From assembly GCF_900105725.1 (NCBI RefSeq), contig NZ_FNLM01000036.1:1-64000 (forward strand): a stretch of DNA of 64,000 nucleotides, given 5' to 3'. Of the stretch, positions 60,669 through 64,000 are shown piece by piece. This DNA is from Gordonia westfalica. Its GTDB lineage: Bacteria > Actinomycetota > Actinomycetes > Mycobacteriales > Mycobacteriaceae. Each line of letters starts with the position of its first letter. The first letter of the stretch is position 1. The notes under the pieces were generated by a model that worked only from the letters and a program-made list of their open reading frames with translations, was not told where the DNA came from and made no database searches. Position numbers and translations under genes: made by a program.

Positions 60669-61603
60669 GCGTGGCACGCTTTATCGCCGACCAGAGGACC
60701 AACTATCGGGTGCCACACGCGGTGTCCTGCCGGCTGCTCGGGGTCAGCGAGGCGTGGTTCTACAAATGGCATAAGCGGACCCAATCGCCGGGTGCGGCAA
60801 CGGGTTTGCACACCACCCGCGACTATCGCCGGGACACCATCGACCGGGCCGTGGCGGTGGCGTTCGACAAGGCCCGCGGCCTGCACGGGTCACCGCGCCT
60901 GCATGCGGATCTGCGTGCTGACGGGTGGACGGTGACCGAGAAGACTGTCGCTGATTCGATGTGTCGTCAGGGCCTGGTCGCGCGGCGGATCCGCCGGCGC
61001 AACGGGCTGACCCGCCAGGACAAGACCGCCCCGAAGTTCCCCGATTTGTTGGGTCGCGATTTCACCGCACAGTGCCCCGACCAACGCTGGGTCGGCGACA
61101 TCACCGAGATCCCGACCGCGGCGGGCAAGCTGTATCTGGCCACGGTCATCGACCTCTACAGTCGCCGCCTGCTCGGTGCGGCCACCAGTCGCCACCCGGA
61201 TGCAGCGTTGGCGTGTGCGGCGATCGAGATGGCGGTCGCCACGCGGGGCGGTAAGCAGGCGATATGGCGTGACGACGATGCGCAGAAGCTGATTTTCCAC
61301 ACCGATCGTGGGTCGACGTACACCGCGAAACGGTTCACCAGGCTGTGCCAGAAGATGGGTATCCGGCAGTCGATGGGCCGGGTCGGATCGTGTTTCGACA
61401 ACGCCGCAGCGGAGGCATTCTTCTCTTCTTTGGAGTGGGAAGTGTTGTCACGCAACGAGTTCCATACTATCATGGAGGCGCAGGCGGTCGTGTTGGAGTG
61501 GTGCTACGGCTTCTACAATCACCAGCGTCGCCACAGCGCGATCGGGATGATGAGTCCGGTCGACTACGAGAACACCGCAGTCACCGAGCCCGAAGCCGCA
61601 TAG
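60665..61603 (+). CDS. IS3-family transposase OrfB
   Basis: 312 residues from GTG 60665. DDE integrase core: WVGDITEIPTAAGKLYLATV (D), FHTDRGSTYTAKRF (D), GSCFDNAAAEAFFSSLEWE (E). HTH_21 in the N-terminal part (GLHGSPRLHADLRADGWTV). No frameshift is needed, since OrfA and OrfB overlap by 4 bp. Confidence 0.93.
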   Translation: MSVARFIADQRTNYRVPHAVSCRLLGVSEAWFYKWHKRTQSPGAATGLHTTRDYRRDTIDRAVAVAFDKARGLHGSPRLHADLRADGWTVTEKTVADSMCRQGLVARRIRRRNGLTRQDKTAPKFPDLLGRDFTAQCPDQRWVGDITEIPTAAGKLYLATVIDLYSRRLLGAATSRHPDAALACAAIEMAVATRGGKQAIWRDDDAQKLIFHTDRGSTYTAKRFTRLCQKMGIRQSMGRVGSCFDNAAAEAFFSSLEWEVLSRNEFHTIMEAQAVVLEWCYGFYNHQRRHSAIGMMSPVDYENTAVTEPEAA

Positions 61604-61634
61604 AGGAGTCCTCCACGATTCCGGGGGAACCACA

Positions 61635-62052
61635 TATTCTCTAGGTCAAGAGGATTGGGTAGCGTCTTGATCAGGTGGGTGCCGTTGGTCGCGTGGATCA
61701 ACTCGCCGTCGATCCGCAGGGTGACCCGGCTGCCGGCCGTCACGACGCCGAGGGCGAGTTCATGTCCACGAACAATGACGATGCCGTCGCGGTTCGCGGT
61801 CCGGTCGATCTCGATAGCTCGCGGCCGATGGGTGGCGGTGGAGGTGTCGAACGCGGCTTGCGCCGGTCTGGGCCGGCCCGGGCGGGTGCCGCGGGCGCGG
61901 AGTCGTTGCAGGTCTGCGGTGGTCAGCTTCGACCGGACCGTCTTGATCACGATGTCGTCGCAGATGATGTACACGCTCGACAGGTCAGCCCACATCACGA
62001 CACTGCGCTGCGCATAGTTTCTTTCCGACCCACACCTGTTGCACACCGGCAA
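61635..62052 (-). pseudogene. IS481-type transposase C-terminal part, truncated
   Basis: Same +1-frame sequence as 57647-58065, ending at the IS3 edge after LPNPLDLEN. About 90 residues of the C-terminus are missing, so this copy cannot make the full protein. Confidence 0.75.
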
Positions 62053-63220
62053 TAGTCACTACACCGGACGGCGGCACGACAGTGTCGAACTCAATGGCGG
62101 AACTCGACTGATCGGCCACGGTTGGAGCTGGCCGAACGACTTCGGCTTCCGGTCGGATCTCGGCACCAACAGGCTTGCTGGGCATGGTGTCGGGATCGGT
62201 GCTGCGACTGCGGAACACGCTGGCAGGGGTGGCCATGTTCAGCGACTGATGCGGTCTGCAGGTGTTGTAGGCGTGGACCCATTCGTCGATAGCCGTTTGC
62301 GCGGTCTCGATGGTGTCGAAGGCGCCAGTCTCGTCGAGAAGCTCCCGGCGCAATGTGCGATGGAATCGTTCGATTTTGCCGGTCGTGGTCGGTGACCGGC
62401 GTTTGGTCAACCGCGCGGTGATGCCGTACTCGCGACACGTCCGCTCGAAGAGCACCTCAACCGGCAACGGCCGCGTGTGTCTGCCGGTGAACTGGTTGCC
62501 GTTGTCGGTGAGCACCTCGAACGGCACGCCCCATCGATTCATCGCCCCGACGAACGCTTCACACACGGCACTGCCACTGGGCTGCTCGAGAACCGCGGCG
62601 ACGGTGACGAAGCGGGAATGGTCGTCGATGCCGGTCAACAGTTTGCATTCCCGGCCGCCAGCCAGGAACACACCTCCAACCAGGTCGAGTTGCCACAGAT
62701 GCATCGGAGCTTCCCGCTCCCATCGCTTGTAGACCCGTTTATGTAGCTGCTCTTGAGGATTGACCAATCCGTTGCGTACCAGCACGCGGTGCACCGTGGC
62801 CCGCGCGGGCGCGGGCGCATAAGGGTCGAGGCGTCCGAGTTCGTAGACGATGCGCCGGGCACCCCACCGCCGGTGGGTGCGTCGCATTTCGCAGATCGTC
62901 GCCTCCACTTGTGGAGAGATCTGGTTCGGGCTAGTACGCGGTCGGCGAGATCGATCCGATAAACCGCCCAGACCTGATGCGGCATAGCGCTTGCGCCACG
63001 CCGTGACCGTTTGGCGAGAGACACCGTAACGGTTAGCGACCTCGATGACCGGAGCACCGTCGGCGACTTCGGTGACCGCACGGAACCTGACCTCCACACG
63101 CACCCGTGCAGCGATCTCAGCATCGGATTCAGTCTCAGCAGAGAAGGACACCCCCCACACTCTGACTGCGACCACCGACAAGCGTGAGACGTCAACGATG
63201 TCCCGGCGACACGACGTCAA
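61985..63220 (-). CDS. IS481-type transposase, catalytic part (copy 2)
   Basis: 411 residues, identical to 56479-57714, with the same DDE residues (WQLDLVGG, LTDNGNQFTG, GKIERFHRT) and the same frame break. If the frame break is not bypassed, both copies depend on another source of transposase. Confidence 0.85.
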   Translation of the reverse strand: MTSCRRDIVDVSRLSVVAVRVWGVSFSAETESDAEIAARVRVEVRFRAVTEVADGAPVIEVANRYGVSRQTVTAWRKRYAASGLGGLSDRSRRPRTSPNQISPQVEATICEMRRTHRRWGARRIVYELGRLDPYAPAPARATVHRVLVRNGLVNPQEQLHKRVYKRWEREAPMHLWQLDLVGGVFLAGGRECKLLTGIDDHSRFVTVAAVLEQPSGSAVCEAFVGAMNRWGVPFEVLTDNGNQFTGRHTRPLPVEVLFERTCREYGITARLTKRRSPTTTGKIERFHRTLRRELLDETGAFDTIETAQTAIDEWVHAYNTCRPHQSLNMATPASVFRSRSTDPDTMPSKPVGAEIRPEAEVVRPAPTVADQSSSAIEFDTVVPPSGVVTIAGVQQVWVGKKLCAAQCRDVG

Positions 63221-63245
63221 GCATGTCCCGAGCCCTTACACGTCA

Positions 63246-63663
63246 GCATCGCCAGATTCGCGAGGATGACGAGCTGGATTACGTCTGGCTGTCAAGCGAC
63301 GTCACCCCTGAGTGCGGCATGTCTCATGGAATGGGGCACTCCGGTGAAGGGGTGTTGGCCACTGCCGGAGAAGAAGCCGTAGCTGTTGGCTGAGCAAATC
63401 TGGTGCAGGACCAGATCGAGCGGACGGGGATTCAGTGGCCCCGCGGCCGCACGGGAGGCGCCATGGGCGCAGTTCTCATCGGAGGGATAGCAACATGGAG
63501 TGGCCGCGACGGCGAGCAAGCAGCGATCGGCTCCCTCTCTGCCTGACTTCGAACCATCGGCCGTCCGCGACATCGGCGGACGTTCGGCGCCGACAACTCG
63601 TCCTACTCTGACACGTTTCCTTACCAGCTAAAGCGGCTGTGGCAGAGTCGGTCATGCTCGGTG
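63246..63663. other. Stretch without a supported gene
   Basis: 418 bp right of the IS481 copy. Frames present are short or of unlikely composition (Ser/Arg/Gly). No tRNA, repeat or terminator seen. Probably junction debris of the accessory block. Confidence 0.4.
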
Positions 63664-63984
63664 TCAAATGTATTCGTCACGGGTGCGCGTCTTGGCTGAG
63701 GGGTAAAGATGGCGCCCGAGTCGTCCTCCCGCGCCGGCCGGCATCATCCTCGGCCCCATGTCGTATTCGGCAAGCGGGAAATTGCGGCTAGTTAACATTA
63801 ACATGGCGTGATCGTCGTCACTCGATGCGGCGAATGGCCTCGTTACGTGACGTAGCAGGCCGCCCAGATTGTCGGTCGGTCGGGCAGTTGGTGTGCGAAA
63901 ACCGTCGTCGGTGATCATGATCTCGCGGTCGAGGGTGACGACCGAAACATTCTCGTGGCGGTATCGCATGTGTGCGTCTATCAA
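63664..63984 (-). CDS. Hypothetical protein
   Basis: 106 residues from TTG 63984; an internal ATG (MRYRHENVSVV) may be the true start. The N-terminal part looks like a beta-strand-rich natural protein (ENVSVVTLDREIMITDDG). The C-terminal part is Gly/Arg-rich. No family. GC content seems lower than core genes. The gene may belong to a larger unit beyond the window. Confidence 0.35.
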   Translation of the reverse strand: MIDAHMRYRHENVSVVTLDREIMITDDGFRTPTARPTDNLGGLLRHVTRPFAASSDDDHAMLMLTSRNFPLAEYDMGPRMMPAGAGGRLGRHLYPSAKTRTRDEYI

Positions 63985-64000
63985 ACGTCGTTGCTGCGGT

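Larger units (their letters stand above)
60333..61634 (+). mobile_element. IS3-family element, 1302 bp
   Basis: Ends TGAGGTTCCCCCCGAACCGT and complement TGTGGTTCCCCCGGAATCGT, about 20 bp imperfect repeats. No target duplication: left flank AAGAG, right flank TATTC. On its right it cuts IS481 copy 2; on its left the rest of that copy is missing. Both ORFs look intact. Confidence 0.9.
61635..63245 (-). mobile_element. IS481-type element, copy 2, truncated by IS3
   Basis: Inverted copy of 56454-58066, identical wherever compared, including the frameshift. Its left inverted end is intact at 63245 (TGACGTGTAAGG on the minus strand). Its other end, about 330 bp, is lost where IS3 begins. Confidence 0.92.

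Overview
High-GC actinobacterial DNA of the order Mycobacteriales, most likely Gordonia. The basis is gene content and order: tRNA-Gly, a 13E12 (DUF222/HNH) gene, dcd and a UDP-sugar dehydrogenase in a row; an aspC-type aminotransferase beside a large Fe-S reductase; a wax ester synthase/DGAT; an EphD-like hydrolase-dehydrogenase fusion; a cutinase; an IdeR-type iron box. The genus is an inference.

Layout. (1) 1-9880 is prophage DNA. Bases 1-2783 are an inverted copy of 2856-5625 around a 72-nt spacer. Both arms carry homopolymer indels, the right arm more, so this looks like a fold-back read joined into the assembly. The prophage codes for tail proteins, a beta-helix tail spike broken by frameshifts, a likely structured RNA with its own promoter and terminator (about 7999-8174), and a run of small genes. 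It ends in hairpin/repeat DNA and a tRNA-Gly 3' fragment that look like an attachment site. (2) 9962-28896 is core-like chromosome: tRNA-Gly(CCC), 13E12 gene with an SOS box, dcd, udgA, a Pro-rich membrane protein, a TetR/MFS pair, an ephD-metal hydrolase-ferredoxin reductase operon, aspC, the Fe-S reductase and a WS/DGAT. (3) An IS630 element (29026-30157) is inserted at a CTAG just upstream of a SanA/YdcF-like gene. (4) 30818-34548 is an IdeR-type iron box with a ferric ABC importer whose permease gene is frameshifted at its 5' end. (5) 34571-49499 is catabolic and envelope metabolism: acyltransferase, a StyA-like flavoprotein, SDR, a KshA-like Rieske oxygenase with a DHDPR-like dehydrogenase, a hydrolase/luciferase-like monooxygenase/TetR set, and a thiM - flavin monooxygenase - sulfurtransferase - GntR cluster. 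(6) 49528-56179 holds a cutinase, SRPBCC and VOC proteins, a second MFS exporter and a decayed locus in which a secreted-protein gene and a TetR gene are fused. (7) 56454-64000 is an accessory block: two inverted copies of an IS481-type element, one cut by an IS3 element, enclosing a TIGR02391-like protein with an R-x4-H motif and two truncated genes.

Most chromosomal genes appear intact and several form operons with 4-bp stop/start overlaps. The decay is concentrated at the prophage contig end and in the IS-rich right end. The best candidates for new biology are the structured RNA at about 8.0-8.17 kb, the thiazole/organosulfur cluster at 45.6-49.5 kb, the repeat tail of the Fe-S reductase, the repeat array captured in the MFS gene, and the IS-bounded HEPN-like gene.
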